A stretch of DNA of 64,000 bases from Lactobacillus johnsonii ATCC 33200 (GCF_000159355.1 NZ_GG670120.1:62001-126000); one strand, 5' to 3'. Counted from the first letter of the stretch, positions 25,082-35,393 are shown. Made by a program: numbers and translations. Notes: generated from the sequence alone by a model not told the origin.

Positions 25082-26305
25082 ATGAAATTTATGCATTTAG
25101 CAGATGCGCACTTAGATAGTCCCTTTCAAGGACTATCTTTTTTGCCATCTAATGAATTTAAAAATATTAAACAATCTACCCAAAAGTCATTCACTAAAGC
25201 AATTGATACAGCGTTAGATAGAAATGTAGATTTAGTTTTAATTGCGGGTGATACATTTGACTCAGTTCATCCTAGTCCTCAGAGTCAACTGTTTTTTAAT
25301 CGTGAAATAAAACGACTAACAGATCAAAAAATTCAAGTTGTGATGATTTTAGGAAATCATGATTATTTGAATCCTGATGAGATGTTATTGCCACAAACTC
25401 CGTATTTTAAACTTTTAGGCTCTAATGAAGAAGTAGAAGAATTTGAATCTAAAACTAAAGGAGATTTTTCATATACTGTGGTTGGATTTTCTTATCAACA
25501 TAATCACATCGAAACTGATAAGATTAGTGAATTTCCTAAAAGGAGAGATAACTTTACTATTGGTTTAATGCATGCGGGCGCTAAGAGTACTACAAATTAT
25601 CAAAACGTTTATGCTCCATTTACAACGGCTGAAATTAAAGATTTAAACTATGATTATTTTGCTTTAGGTCATATTCATTTGCGTCAGACTTTAAGTGAAG
25701 ATCCTTTAATTGTTTATAGTGGTAATCTCCAGGGTAGACACATTAACGAACAAGGTAGTAAAGGGGTATATATCGATACAGTAGATGAAACAACTAAGAA
25801 AGTAGGTCTTGATTTTGTTGAAACGGCACCAATTATTTGGCAAATGGCAACTCTAACTTTGGATCGAGAAATCTCACAAAATGATTTAACAAGACAAATA
25901 GTTGAAATTTTGACTAAGCAAAATGTGCAACAAACTTTATTTGGTTTAACAATTGAAGGAGCCCAATACTTAAGTGAAAAAGAACTAGAATTAGTCAAGG
26001 ACAGTGATTATTGGCTTCAACTATCTAATTCTTTAAAATTTGATTCTAGACTTGTAAAAGTTTATCTGAAGAATAATGAAAAACTTCAACTTAAAACAGC
26101 GGATAAAGAAGCATTTGATCAAGCTGAAAGTGAAACTTTTGAACTAGATAAGATTTATGCGTTAGCTAATGATTTAAGTAAAAAAAGTGATTATGTTGCT
26201 GATATTTTGAAGAAACCAGAATTTATTAACGAAGTAAAAGAATTAGCCCAGGTTAAATTGGGACAAAAATTAAAGGATATAGATGATGAAGTTAACTCAA
26301 ATTAA
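25082..26305 (+). CDS. yhaO: YhaO-type DNA repair exonuclease (SbcD/Mre11-like phosphoesterase)
   Basis: The 407-aa protein has calcineurin-type phosphoesterase motifs: HLADAHLDSPF (about residue 5), AGDTFDS (about 57), LGNHDY (about 97), MHAGA (about 163) and LGHIHLR (about 199). It should act with YhaN, the Rad50-like partner whose start lies inside its 3' end (overlap at 26283). Confidence 0.9.
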   Translation: MKFMHLADAHLDSPFQGLSFLPSNEFKNIKQSTQKSFTKAIDTALDRNVDLVLIAGDTFDSVHPSPQSQLFFNREIKRLTDQKIQVVMILGNHDYLNPDEMLLPQTPYFKLLGSNEEVEEFESKTKGDFSYTVVGFSYQHNHIETDKISEFPKRRDNFTIGLMHAGAKSTTNYQNVYAPFTTAEIKDLNYDYFALGHIHLRQTLSEDPLIVYSGNLQGRHINEQGSKGVYIDTVDETTKKVGLDFVETAPIIWQMATLTLDREISQNDLTRQIVEILTKQNVQQTLFGLTIEGAQYLSEKELELVKDSDYWLQLSNSLKFDSRLVKVYLKNNEKLQLKTADKEAFDQAESETFELDKIYALANDLSKKSDYVADILKKPEFINEVKELAQVKLGQKLKDIDDEVNSN

Positions 26306-28724
26306 AATTATTCACTTTGGAAAATTAGATGATGTGACTTTTAATTTGAACAAAGATTTAACGATATTTTTAGGTGCGAATGAAGCTGGAAAAAGTACAA
26401 CTGTAGCCTTTGTTAAACAAGTTCTATTTGGATTTCACTTAAGAACTAATAAATCACTTTTCTTTGAGACTTATCAACCTTTGGATCATGTTAGTCCAAT
26501 GGGGGGAAGCTTAACTTTTGAAGATACAGATGGAACTTTTATTTTAAGTCGGTTATATGCAAAAGGGGATCCTAAGAAAGGTGTTTTAAAAGTTAGTTTA
26601 AACGATCAAGAAGTGCCAGAGAATGTTTTTTTTGATCGTATCCAAAATATAGATGGCAGTTTTTATACTGATAGCTTTATTTTTAATCAGGATATGATGC
26701 GTGAGGTAAATGGATTATCTCAGGCTGAATTAATGGAACAAATTTACTTTTTAGGAGCATCCCAAAGTCATAAATTACTTGATTTAAGAGATGAGTTTTC
26801 AAGTAATGCTCAGAAGCTTTTTAAAAAGAGTGGACGCAAGCCGATAGTTAATCAATTAATTAATCAAATTGAAGAACAAAAAGAAGTTTTGGCCCAAACT
26901 AATAGTGAACTTAATGATTATCGTGAACTTGAAGAAAAATTAACTCAAGAAAAGGAAGAGCTTAAAAAAATTCAAACTGAACTAGTTGAATTAAATAAAG
27001 AAGACCAAAAAATTAGCCTATTAATGCAAAAGCTAACTAATTTTAAGCAGTATCAGCAACTAAAAAAAGAAGTACAACCTGTTTCTTTCTCTAAAGAGAG
27101 TTATGAGAAAGCACGGGCTATTCAAAGCAAGATTTCAGATTTAACAGCTGATATTAAAAGTTTAGAGACGCAACTTGATGAAATTAGGAACAGTAGCGAA
27201 TTATCTAACAAAGATAAAATTCAAGCATTAGTTGATCATAAGGCTGAAGTTTTGCATTGGGAAAGTGAAAGTAAAGATTTGCACCGGCAAATTGAAACTG
27301 CTAAGAAAGATTTAAAGTCTTATGAACAGTTTCAGCCAGAAGCAGTTAAATTAAGCAAATTATCAAGTGAGACTCGAAACAAAATAAAGGATGATTATCA
27401 AGCTCTAAAGAGTCAAAAGCAAGAAAATAATAATTTGCCAGGAATTTTATCATTAATTTTATTAGTTGCAGGACTTTTTAGTGCAGTTGCGATTAACAAC
27501 TTGTTTGTGCGTTTCTTGGGAATAATGATTGCCTTAGGTGGGCTTGGACTATTTGTTTGGACAAAGCAAACTAATGCCAAGAAAAGCCAAAAAGACCAAG
27601 AATTTATTGAAAAATATGGGCTTGATCCTAACGTCATTGACTTGAGTAGTTTGTGGAATGAAGTAGTCCAAATTGAATCTAGAAAGCAAACACTTAGCAA
27701 ATTAGATCAAGATCAGGCTTATTTGAATGAAAAGATTCAAGCTTTTGTTCAGGAGTTATATCCTTTTACTCAAAGAAATGTTCAGACATTTTCAGATATT
27801 GTAAATCAGTTAAATTCATTACAAAAAGTGATTGATCAGAATAATTTATCTAAGCAACATTTAAATGATGTGGCGGTGCATTTACAAGAAAAAAAGAACC
27901 AATTAGCTAAGGATAAAATTGATCTTTCCAATTTATTTGCGGCAAGTAAAGTTACTGATTTTTCGGAATTTTCTGAGATAAAGCAACAAGCCGAAGCACA
28001 AGAACAATTGAAGTTGAAAATAGAAGCATTACAAAATGATTTGCAAGCCGATCTCGCGCAATTAGAAAAAATTGCAAAAGATCCAAATAAATTAACAGAA
28101 AATAAGGATCAAATAGAAAAGCAAATTGCTCAAAAGCAAGAGCAAATTAATGATTTACATGCAGAAAATGCTAAGCTTGAAAATCAGATGCATGTTTTAG
28201 CAAATTCTGATAAATATTTTGCTGAAAAACAAAAATTAACTGACCTAGAAACATCATTGAGTGAAAATGTTAAAGAATATTTAGCTAACTTATTAACTAG
28301 CAATTGGATTGCGCGAGGCTTAGACTTAGCCTCAAATGAGCGTTTTCCTAAGATGCTTGAAGATGCAAAGAAATATTTCAATCTTTTAACTGGTGGAAGA
28401 TATGTAGATATTCAGTTAGATAAAAAACTTAAAGTTAAAAGAAAAGATGGTAAAAAGTTTGACGTTGAATATCTGTCTCGTGGGACAAGTGAGCAATTAT
28501 ATTTTGCTTTGAAATTAGCTTTTGTTGAACAAGTTGCTGATAAAATTGCTTTACCAATTTTGATTGATGATGCTTTTGTAAACTTTGATGCACAAAGAAC
28601 CAATTATATTGTCAAACTATTAGAAGAGTTGGCCCAGAAGACACAAGTTTTAATTTTTACAGCACGACAAGATTTAGTAGCTAATCTTGAGATGGAACCA
28701 ATAAGAATAGAAAAGGAACAATAA
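26283..28724 (+). CDS. yhaN: YhaN-type AAA ATPase (SbcC/Rad50-like)
   Basis: The 813-aa protein has an N-terminal Walker A GANEAGKSTT (about 33-42), two long coiled coils (about 200-370 and 480-690), a hydrophobic segment between them (about 379-415, LPGILSLILLVAGL) and the C-terminal signature YLSRGTSEQLYFALKLAF with Walker B PILIDDAFVNFD. The central membrane segments are a known feature of YhaN. It pairs with YhaO as a nuclease complex of poorly known role. The start is ATG 26283 or 26286. Confidence 0.9.
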   Translation: MMKLTQIKIIHFGKLDDVTFNLNKDLTIFLGANEAGKSTTVAFVKQVLFGFHLRTNKSLFFETYQPLDHVSPMGGSLTFEDTDGTFILSRLYAKGDPKKGVLKVSLNDQEVPENVFFDRIQNIDGSFYTDSFIFNQDMMREVNGLSQAELMEQIYFLGASQSHKLLDLRDEFSSNAQKLFKKSGRKPIVNQLINQIEEQKEVLAQTNSELNDYRELEEKLTQEKEELKKIQTELVELNKEDQKISLLMQKLTNFKQYQQLKKEVQPVSFSKESYEKARAIQSKISDLTADIKSLETQLDEIRNSSELSNKDKIQALVDHKAEVLHWESESKDLHRQIETAKKDLKSYEQFQPEAVKLSKLSSETRNKIKDDYQALKSQKQENNNLPGILSLILLVAGLFSAVAINNLFVRFLGIMIALGGLGLFVWTKQTNAKKSQKDQEFIEKYGLDPNVIDLSSLWNEVVQIESRKQTLSKLDQDQAYLNEKIQAFVQELYPFTQRNVQTFSDIVNQLNSLQKVIDQNNLSKQHLNDVAVHLQEKKNQLAKDKIDLSNLFAASKVTDFSEFSEIKQQAEAQEQLKLKIEALQNDLQADLAQLEKIAKDPNKLTENKDQIEKQIAQKQEQINDLHAENAKLENQMHVLANSDKYFAEKQKLTDLETSLSENVKEYLANLLTSNWIARGLDLASNERFPKMLEDAKKYFNLLTGGRYVDIQLDKKLKVKRKDGKKFDVEYLSRGTSEQLYFALKLAFVEQVADKIALPILIDDAFVNFDAQRTNYIVKLLEELAQKTQVLIFTARQDLVANLEMEPIRIEKEQ

Positions 28725-29701
28725 TGATAAAAAGGTTGCTTGATTATAATGATGGCGAAGATATGAATTTGGTTTTACTTCTAAAAGATTCAAGTCTTCG
28801 TACTAGTAAAAATGGTAAACAATACTTAGTTTTACAATTTAGCGATTCAAGTGGCACAATTAGAGGAAATCTTTGGAACGCTAGTCAGCAGGATGCGGAT
28901 ACTTTTAGTCCAGGAACCATCGTGGAATTGAGCGGAAGAAGAGAAGAGTATCAAGATAGACCCCAAATAAGAATTTATGATTTGAGAGTAGTGGGACCAA
29001 ATGAAGGATATGACTTAAGTCAATTTGTTCATTCAGCTCCAATTAAACAAAAAGATCTTGAAGAAGAAATTAATAAACGTGTTTTTGAGATCTTAAATCC
29101 AACCTGGAATCGAATTGTCCGCTACTTACTTAAGAAATGGAATAAAGAGTTTTTCTCATATCCAGCTGGCAAATCTAACCATCATGCCGTCAGAAATGGA
29201 CTAGCATTCCATACTGTTTCAATGCTAAGGGATGCGGAAGGAATTGCTAATACTTATCCTCAAATTGATCGGTCACTTCTATATGCGGGATGCATTTTAC
29301 ATGATATGGGAAAGGTAATTGAACTATCTGGTCCTGTAGCCACAACTTATACGGCTGAAGGAAATTTGATTGGACACTTAGTTTTAATTGATGAGCAGAT
29401 TATGCTAGCAGCTCATGAATTGGAAATTGATGAGCATAGTGAAGATTTAATGCTCTTGCGGCATTTAGTTTTGTCACATCACGGCTTACCTGAATATGGC
29501 GCAGCTCATCGACCAGTAGTGCTAGAAGCTGAAGTTTTACATAAAATTGATGATTTAGATGCTACAGTTTATGCAATTACTAATGCTTTGCAGCAAACTA
29601 AGCCAGGAGAATTTACTGAAACAATTAAATCACAAGACAATCGTAGATTTTACAGGCCTAAAAATGATGATGCCTTAGATAAAGCACCAAAATTAGAGTA
29701 A
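28724..29701 (+). CDS. yhaM: 3'-5' exoribonuclease YhaM
   Basis: The 325-aa protein has an N-terminal OB-fold (about 10-100) and an HD domain with HHAVRNGLAFHT, CILHDMGKV (metal HD about 189-193) and SHHGLPEYG. It trims RNA from the 3' end in Gram-positive bacteria. Its ATG overlaps the yhaN stop by one base, making a three-gene operon. Confidence 0.92.
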   Translation: MIKRLLDYNDGEDMNLVLLLKDSSLRTSKNGKQYLVLQFSDSSGTIRGNLWNASQQDADTFSPGTIVELSGRREEYQDRPQIRIYDLRVVGPNEGYDLSQFVHSAPIKQKDLEEEINKRVFEILNPTWNRIVRYLLKKWNKEFFSYPAGKSNHHAVRNGLAFHTVSMLRDAEGIANTYPQIDRSLLYAGCILHDMGKVIELSGPVATTYTAEGNLIGHLVLIDEQIMLAAHELEIDEHSEDLMLLRHLVLSHHGLPEYGAAHRPVVLEAEVLHKIDDLDATVYAITNALQQTKPGEFTETIKSQDNRRFYRPKNDDALDKAPKLE

Positions 29702-29703
29702 AT

Positions 29704-29745
29704 AAAAACCAAGGTTAATGATGATTTTAACCTTGGTTTTTATAT
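29704..29745. terminator. Bidirectional terminator between yhaM and prsA
   Basis: AAAAACCAAGGTTAA and TTAACCTTGGTTTTT form a long perfect stem with T and A runs on its sides, between converging genes. Confidence 0.9.
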
Positions 29746-29757
29746 TATGTAAAAATT

Positions 29758-30654
29758 CTATTTTGAAAGACTATCTGATGAAACGTATTGAGAAAGAACG
29801 TTCTTTAAGTCTTTATCCTTGATAGAAACATCAGCACGCTTAAGTACAGTAGCAATTACGCTTCTCATAACATTTTGATCTTCGGACATGGATTGATAGA
29901 TTTGATTATCAATTTGTTTCTTGTGTTCCTTGAAAGTACCTTTGGCAGGGTGCTTAATCATTTTAATTACGTGGTAGCCGTATTGAGTCTTAACTGGAGT
30001 AGTAGTGATTTCACCAGTCTTAAGTTTAAATGCGGCAGTCTTGAAACTAGAATCTAAAGTAGAATCAGTTGAGTCAAATGCAGGTAATTTACCAGCATCG
30101 TTCTTAGTAGCAGTATCAGTAGAATACTTCTTAGCTAGTTTCTTGAAGTCACCGCCATCTTGTAATTGTTTGATGACATCCTCAGCTGTACTCTTCTTTG
30201 AAACAAGAATGTGTTGTACAGTAATTTCTGGTTGATAACTCTTCCAAGCTTTCTTTTCTTGAGCTGGAGTAATCTTCTTGATGTGCTTCAAAGCAGCCTC
30301 AGTTAAAAGATTAGTCTTTAAGTTATCTTTAAAGGTAGAAGCGGTCATTCCATTTTGTTCAAGAACTGAGTCAAATTGACTACCATATTGCTTCTTGTAC
30401 TTATTGTATTCTTTATCAACTTGCTTTTGAGTAACGTCTTTGCCGTATTGACTTTCTAGGGCATCAGAAACAATCATGCTGGCAAGAGTTGATTGACCTG
30501 CTTGAGATTCTTTCATCTTGTCGTAATATTGTGATTCGGTAATTTTACCGCCCTTATATGTAACGACAGCTTTACCGCCAGAACAAGCAGTAGCACTTAA
30601 GGCAATTCCTGCAAAAGCTAAAACAGTAGCTGCTTTTTTCCATGTTTTATTCAT
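29758..30654 (-). CDS. prsA: PrsA-type foldase lipoprotein (peptidyl-prolyl isomerase)
   Basis: The 298-aa protein has a lipoprotein signal with the lipobox SATAC (Cys about 24). The parvulin-type PPIase domain is about residues 140-230 (VQHILVSKKSTAEDV ... YGYHVIKM). It folds secreted proteins at the outer face of the membrane. It is transcribed alone, towards yhaM. Confidence 0.92.
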   Translation of the reverse strand: MNKTWKKAATVLAFAGIALSATACSGGKAVVTYKGGKITESQYYDKMKESQAGQSTLASMIVSDALESQYGKDVTQKQVDKEYNKYKKQYGSQFDSVLEQNGMTASTFKDNLKTNLLTEAALKHIKKITPAQEKKAWKSYQPEITVQHILVSKKSTAEDVIKQLQDGGDFKKLAKKYSTDTATKNDAGKLPAFDSTDSTLDSSFKTAAFKLKTGEITTTPVKTQYGYHVIKMIKHPAKGTFKEHKKQIDNQIYQSMSEDQNVMRSVIATVLKRADVSIKDKDLKNVLSQYVSSDSLSK

Positions 30655-30702
30655 AAATTAATTTGCACATCCTTTGCTTAATTACAAGTTCAAATATAAC
30701 AT

Positions 30703-30740
30703 AAAAACTCCCATTATCCCAATGGACAATAGGAGTTTTC
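30703..30740 (-). terminator. Terminator of the YtxH-like pair
   Basis: AAAAACTCC (30703-30711) pairs with GGAGTTTT (30732-30739); on the minus strand it ends in a T run. Confidence 0.75.
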
Positions 30741-30775
30741 TTGATATTTATAAAAAAGATTAACAAATCTTAAAA

Positions 30776-31126
30776 TTAAAGTTCATTTTTAATTCCATCA
30801 GCTGTGTCTTTTGCTTCTTTAGTTAAATTAGAAACATTTTCTTTCATTTGATCAACTTCTGGTTTAATGGAACTTTGAAAATCAGTTAAGTTATTTTGTA
30901 TGTCTTTAACTGTTTGTTCAGCTTGTGGTAGATTATTCATTAATTCATTAGCAGCTTGTGTAGCTTGTTTTGTACTGGTAACTAATGAAGAAGCATCATT
31001 TTTTGTGCCATCTAAAAAGAGACGAACGTCTTCTTTAACTTTATGACCAGTTTGTGGATTTGGGAGAAGAGAAATCCCTAATCCGGCTAAGCTGCCTAAT
31101 CCTAATCCAATTCCAAAAAATTTCAT
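30776..31126 (-). CDS. Small YtxH-like membrane-associated coiled-coil protein
   Basis: The 116-aa protein starts with a glycine-rich hydrophobic helix (MKFFGIGLGLGSLAGLGISL) and continues as an amphipathic helix rich in Asn, Gln and Lys. The pattern resembles YtxH-type stress proteins. Its ATG overlaps the stop of the upstream YtxH-domain gene by one base, so they are co-translated. Function is unknown. Confidence 0.7.
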   Translation of the reverse strand: MKFFGIGLGLGSLAGLGISLLPNPQTGHKVKEDVRLFLDGTKNDASSLVTSTKQATQAANELMNNLPQAEQTVKDIQNNLTDFQSSIKPEVDQMKENVSNLTKEAKDTADGIKNEL

Positions 31127-31617
31127 TAATTTTCTTCCTTATGTTCTTCTTCGCTTGCGCCAGAGTTACTGTCTACTTTTTCTTCATCTTCAGTAGCGTC
31201 TTTAACATCATCGCTTGCGTCTTCGAGGTCCTCTTTTGCTTCATTTAATTTATTCTTAACTGCAGCAAAGACACGGTCATGGTCAACGGCTTTAAATGAA
31301 GCAGCAGAGAAGGCATCAACTAAATCATGAGCCTTATCTTTGAGTGAAGGGCGGTCAGAAACTTCAACATCTTCGTCTTCACTTGGAGTTTCAGTAGTAT
31401 CTGTTTCTTCAGTCTTATTTTCTTCTTCAGGTTGTTCCATTCTCTTTTCTTCGAGTTCATCATAAATTGTCTTAACCCGGTGAACGGAATCAGTGAAATT
31501 ATCTGCAGAATCCTTAACATCACTTCTAATTGAGTTACCACTTAATGGATTCTTGGCGTATGACAATAAGCCACCTGCAACAGTACCTGTAAGAATTCCT
31601 AATAAAAATCCAGACAT
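31126..31617 (-). CDS. YtxH-domain protein with acidic tail
   Basis: The 163-aa protein has the N-terminal glycine-rich helix FLLGILTGTVAGGLLSYAKN typical of YtxH/gas-vesicle-like proteins. The remainder is very acidic (EEENKTEETDTTETPSEDED near residues 65-85). It is the first gene of a two-gene operon. In Bacillus YtxH belongs to the general stress response; here the role is unknown. Confidence 0.75.
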   Translation of the reverse strand: MSGFLLGILTGTVAGGLLSYAKNPLSGNSIRSDVKDSADNFTDSVHRVKTIYDELEEKRMEQPEEENKTEETDTTETPSEDEDVEVSDRPSLKDKAHDLVDAFSAASFKAVDHDRVFAAVKNKLNEAKEDLEDASDDVKDATEDEEKVDSNSGASEEEHKEEN

Positions 31618-31699
31618 AATGTATACCTCTTATCTATTCAATAATTTTTAACTTAATAACCACCTTTATTGTACCGCATTAAAGGCAAAATTACTGGTA

Positions 31700-32134
31700 T
31701 TATAGATTATTTTTGATAGCGTTTGCAACCGCTTGATAATCTTCTTCTGAATATTCGTCTGCATTGTTTACGTGAGGAGTAGAAACAGGATCATTTTCGC
31801 TTCTACGTGGAATTAAATGAATATGTGAATGCATGACAACTTGTCCAGCGATTTCACCGTTGTTTACTTCAACATTCAATCCCTTAATGGTTGGATCAGA
31901 CTTTTTAATTGCTTGTGTAATAACAGGAATATATTGTAAAAATCTAGCAGCATCTTCTTGACTGTAGTCAAAGAAGTTAACTAAGTGCTTCTTAGGAATA
32001 ATGAGAGTATGTCCTTTAGTTACTTGTGAAATATCAAGAAAAGCTTTGACATCATCGTTTTCAAAAACTGTGTAAGAAGGAATTTCTCCTCTAATGATTT
32101 TACAAAATAAACAATCCTTTTCTAATTCTGTCAT
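31700..32134 (-). CDS. hit: HIT-family nucleotide hydrolase/transferase
   Basis: The 144-aa protein has the histidine triad in MHSHIHLIPR (about residues 101-110) and DCLFCKIIRGEIPSY with a CxxC at the N-terminus. Gram-positive HIT proteins hydrolyse purine nucleoside phosphoramidates. It is divergent from ecsA, the usual Firmicute arrangement. Confidence 0.92.
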   Translation of the reverse strand: MTELEKDCLFCKIIRGEIPSYTVFENDDVKAFLDISQVTKGHTLIIPKKHLVNFFDYSQEDAARFLQYIPVITQAIKKSDPTIKGLNVEVNNGEIAGQVVMHSHIHLIPRRSENDPVSTPHVNNADEYSEEDYQAVANAIKNNL

Positions 32135-32229
32135 GATAAGACCCCTTTCTTAATGAAAAGAAAATTTAGTTTAACTTATGTTCATGCTATCATAAATATG
32201 TATCTTATTGCAGTAGAGAGGAAAAAGTA

Positions 32230-32976
32230 ATGGCACTTAAAATTGAAAATTTAACTGGAGGATACTCTGGGATTAATGTCATTAAAAATGTAAATTTAAC
32301 AATTGAACCTGGACAAGCTGTTGGTTTAATTGGATTAAATGGTGCTGGTAAATCAACAACAATTAAGCACTTGCTTGGATTATTAAGAATGCAAAAAGGC
32401 AAGATTATTTTGAATGGGGTAAGCTTAACTGAAAATCCTGCCGAATTTAAAAAGATGGTTGCTTATATTCCAGAAACCCCAATTTTATATCCAGAATTAA
32501 CTTTGAAAGAGCATTTAGAGTTAGTAATGCTTACCTATAATTTGGATCATGATCAAGCTTGGGCACGAGCAAAAGAATTATGCAAAATGTTTCGTTTAGA
32601 AAATAAGCTGGATTGGCTTCCAATTAACTTTTCTAAAGGGATGAAACAAAAGGTAATGATTGTAACTAGCTTTTTAGCAAATGCGGATTTGTTGGTAATA
32701 GATGAACCATTTACTGGTCTTGATCCCTTAGCGGTAGCTAATTTTATTGATTTAGTTAAAGAAGCTGTTGCTGATCAAAAGATGGTTTTAATGACTACCC
32801 ATGTTTTGGCTGAAGCACAAGAAGCTGTTCAAACATTTGCTGTCTTAAATAATGGCACGATTGAAACTGAAGGTAGTTTAAATGAAATTAGACAGTTTTA
32901 TGGATTAAAGCCAAGCGATTCCTTTGATCGCTTATATCAAATTTTAAATCAGGAAACGGTGAAGAAACATGACTGA
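32230..32976 (+). CDS. ecsA: ABC transporter ATP-binding protein EcsA
   Basis: The 248-aa protein has Walker A GLNGAGKST (about 38-46), signature NFSKGMKQKVMI and Walker B LLVIDEPFTGLD (about 155-166). With the next gene it forms the Ecs transporter, linked in Bacillus to secretion and regulated proteolysis. The divergent hit gene supports the call. Confidence 0.88.
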   Translation: MALKIENLTGGYSGINVIKNVNLTIEPGQAVGLIGLNGAGKSTTIKHLLGLLRMQKGKIILNGVSLTENPAEFKKMVAYIPETPILYPELTLKEHLELVMLTYNLDHDQAWARAKELCKMFRLENKLDWLPINFSKGMKQKVMIVTSFLANADLLVIDEPFTGLDPLAVANFIDLVKEAVADQKMVLMTTHVLAEAQEAVQTFAVLNNGTIETEGSLNEIRQFYGLKPSDSFDRLYQILNQETVKKHD

Positions 32977-34180
32977 TTTAATTAAAAATAGACTCAATAA
33001 AAACTTCAAAAAACAGATGCATTATTTGACTTTAGTTTTTAACGATTTTTTTATTTTGGCTTTGATTTTTCTATTTGGAGCTTTAATGTTTTGGTATGCA
33101 CAAAACATTAAAAAATGGCCAAATAATCTTTGGTTTTATAAGCCCCTTTTAGCCTTAATTTGGACTGCAACTTTGGGAGTTGGTCATTTTGCTACTTTAT
33201 TTGATAGGGCAGATGAACATTTTCTTTTTAATCAAGATAACGAAATTAAGGCGTACTTTAAGCCTTTATATCTGCATAATATGATCTTACCTGTTGTTTT
33301 AATTATTCTGGTATCAGGAATTTTATTGCCTTTTGCGACAATGAGAACTGGCTTTTCAATTGGTGGCCTGATTTTCATTGTGATTGGTTTGATTGTCAGT
33401 AAGAATGTGCAATTTAAATTGATTGTTAGAAGTTTCTATTTTAACAAATATGATTATTACAATACTTGGCTATACCTAGGAATTAATTTTCTAGTCTTGT
33501 ATCTTTCCTTTTTAGGCCATTATCCTAATCCAATTATTTATACTACGATAGCAATTGCTGCTTGGGTTGGAGTAGACTATTTGCCACAAGGAAAGATGTT
33601 TGACTGGTATAAGGCATTAGATTATGAAGAACGAAGAGTAGATTTACTAAATAATTTCTATAGTATGTTTACTGATGTACCTGATAAGAAAGTACGAATT
33701 TCTAGAAGAAAATATTTAGACTTTTTAATTAAAACAACAGATCAAACGCCAAATACTTTCATTTACCAAAGAGTATTATTGCGAGATCCTGAGTACAGTA
33801 ATTTATTGATTAGAATGATTCTGTTTGCAATTTTATTAATTGCATGCTTACAAGACGCAGGTTGGGCAATTGGTACAGGTGCTTTGATAATTTTCTTAAC
33901 TCTTTATCAATTGATTCCTTTAGGAACAGTGTATGAGCATAATATGATGTATCATTTAATGCCAATTCCGTTTGCTTCTAGAGGACAAGCTCTACGAAAA
34001 GTTCTTCAAAAGGGAATGTTACTTGAATGGGGATTAATTAGTTTAGCAATAATAATCTTTTCTCCGCAAAAATTAGAAGCATTTGGTGGAATTATTTCTT
34101 TGCTTGCCTTAACATTTTTATTGCTATATTTTTATTTACCAAGTAAAATTGAACAGTTATTTAAAAAAGTTAGATATTAG
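32969..34180 (+). CDS. ecsB: ABC transporter permease EcsB
   Basis: The 403-aa protein has about six to eight hydrophobic segments in two groups (30-190 and 285-395), as in EcsB. The ATG lies within the end of ecsA (8-base overlap). trmB follows 11 bases later. Confidence 0.88.
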   Translation: MTDLIKNRLNKNFKKQMHYLTLVFNDFFILALIFLFGALMFWYAQNIKKWPNNLWFYKPLLALIWTATLGVGHFATLFDRADEHFLFNQDNEIKAYFKPLYLHNMILPVVLIILVSGILLPFATMRTGFSIGGLIFIVIGLIVSKNVQFKLIVRSFYFNKYDYYNTWLYLGINFLVLYLSFLGHYPNPIIYTTIAIAAWVGVDYLPQGKMFDWYKALDYEERRVDLLNNFYSMFTDVPDKKVRISRRKYLDFLIKTTDQTPNTFIYQRVLLRDPEYSNLLIRMILFAILLIACLQDAGWAIGTGALIIFLTLYQLIPLGTVYEHNMMYHLMPIPFASRGQALRKVLQKGMLLEWGLISLAIIIFSPQKLEAFGGIISLLALTFLLLYFYLPSKIEQLFKKVRY

Positions 34181-34191
34181 GTTGTGAAAAA

Positions 34192-34848
34192 ATGAGATTA
34201 AGAAATAAGCCTTGGGCTCAAAAATTAGTAGCTGAACATCCAGAAGCAATTTTAAACGAGCCGGATCCAGATAAGAAAATTAACTGGGAAGAAAGATTCG
34301 AGGACTTTTCTAAGCCATTAGCAATTGAAATTGGTTCAGGAAAGGGTCAATTTATTACTACTTTAGCTAAAGAACATCCTGAGATGAATTTTATTGGAGT
34401 AGAACTTCAAACAACAGCTGCTGGGATGATTTTAAGAACTAAGCTTGAAGAAAAGATCGATAACTTGCAATTAATGTGTGCAGACGCTGCTAATATTGCA
34501 ATGTATTTACCAGAAAATAGCGTAGACATTGTTTATTTAAACTTTTCTGATCCTTGGCCAAAGACACGTCATGAAAAGCGTAGATTAACTTATAAGAGCT
34601 TTTTAGATAAGTATCGTCAAATTTTAAAGCCAGAAGGACATTTAGAATTTAAGACAGATAATCGAGGATTGTTTGAATACAGTTTAGTAAGTCTTAACAA
34701 TTATGGAATGAAATTTGATTATGTAAGTCTAGATTTACATCACGCAGATGATGAAATTTTTGAAAGAAATGTTGAGACTGAATATGAACATAAATTTGCA
34801 GCTAAGGGTAATCCAATTTACTGCTTGCATGCACATTTTGTAAAATAA
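34192..34848 (+). CDS. trmB: tRNA (guanine-N7-)-methyltransferase
   Basis: The 218-aa protein has the SAM-binding EIGSGKGQF (about 44-52), NFSDPWPKTRHEKRRL (about 117-132) and the C-terminal TEYEHKF that mark TrmB. It makes m7G46 in tRNA. It is last in the ecs operon. Confidence 0.95.
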   Translation: MRLRNKPWAQKLVAEHPEAILNEPDPDKKINWEERFEDFSKPLAIEIGSGKGQFITTLAKEHPEMNFIGVELQTTAAGMILRTKLEEKIDNLQLMCADAANIAMYLPENSVDIVYLNFSDPWPKTRHEKRRLTYKSFLDKYRQILKPEGHLEFKTDNRGLFEYSLVSLNNYGMKFDYVSLDLHHADDEIFERNVETEYEHKFAAKGNPIYCLHAHFVK

Positions 34849-34875
34849 ATTGATAAGAATACTTTTTTAGTCTAA

Positions 34876-35250
34876 TTATTTATTTTGTAATTTTAATTCT
34901 AGGAGTAATTCATTTGTATAATTGACTGCCCTAAAAAAATTAGTAAAGGCTTTGATATGGTCACTGTTATAGACAAAATTGTCAAAAGTAAGAATCTCAT
35001 CATTAAATCCGTCCATCACTTTTAAAGTATCATCTGAAGCTGATTTTAAGTGGGCAGGTAGCCCATTTTTCCGAGTATTAGTAGTAATTGTAGCTGCGAT
35101 TTTATGATATGTAGAAATTAATGAGGAAATTTGGTCAATATTTTTTTCAATAATCATAATCCAATTATCAGGATCTTTTCTAATATCTTGAACCATTTCG
35201 TCAAAAACTAAGTGTAATCGATAACCGGCATGGAGTAAATCCTTATTCAT
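34876..35250 (-). CDS. Hypothetical helical protein, 124 aa
   Basis: The protein starts MNKDLLHAGYRLHLVFDEMV and is mostly helical and soluble. No motif is recognised. It lies on the strand opposite to its neighbours, between trmB and the thioredoxin gene, which marks it as an own transcription unit. GC and codon use match the chromosome. Confidence 0.65.
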   Translation of the reverse strand: MNKDLLHAGYRLHLVFDEMVQDIRKDPDNWIMIIEKNIDQISSLISTYHKIAATITTNTRKNGLPAHLKSASDDTLKVMDGFNDEILTFDNFVYNSDHIKAFTNFFRAVNYTNELLLELKLQNK

Positions 35251-35393
35251 ATCAACTATTATTTTAATACCTTCTTTCTATATTTTTATTGTAGATCGTT
35301 TTTAATTTAAGCTAAAAGATCTGAGACTAGATTTTTGAAATAAAAGGATGTAAAATAATTATAACTTATAAAAAGTAAGAAAAGGTGAGATAA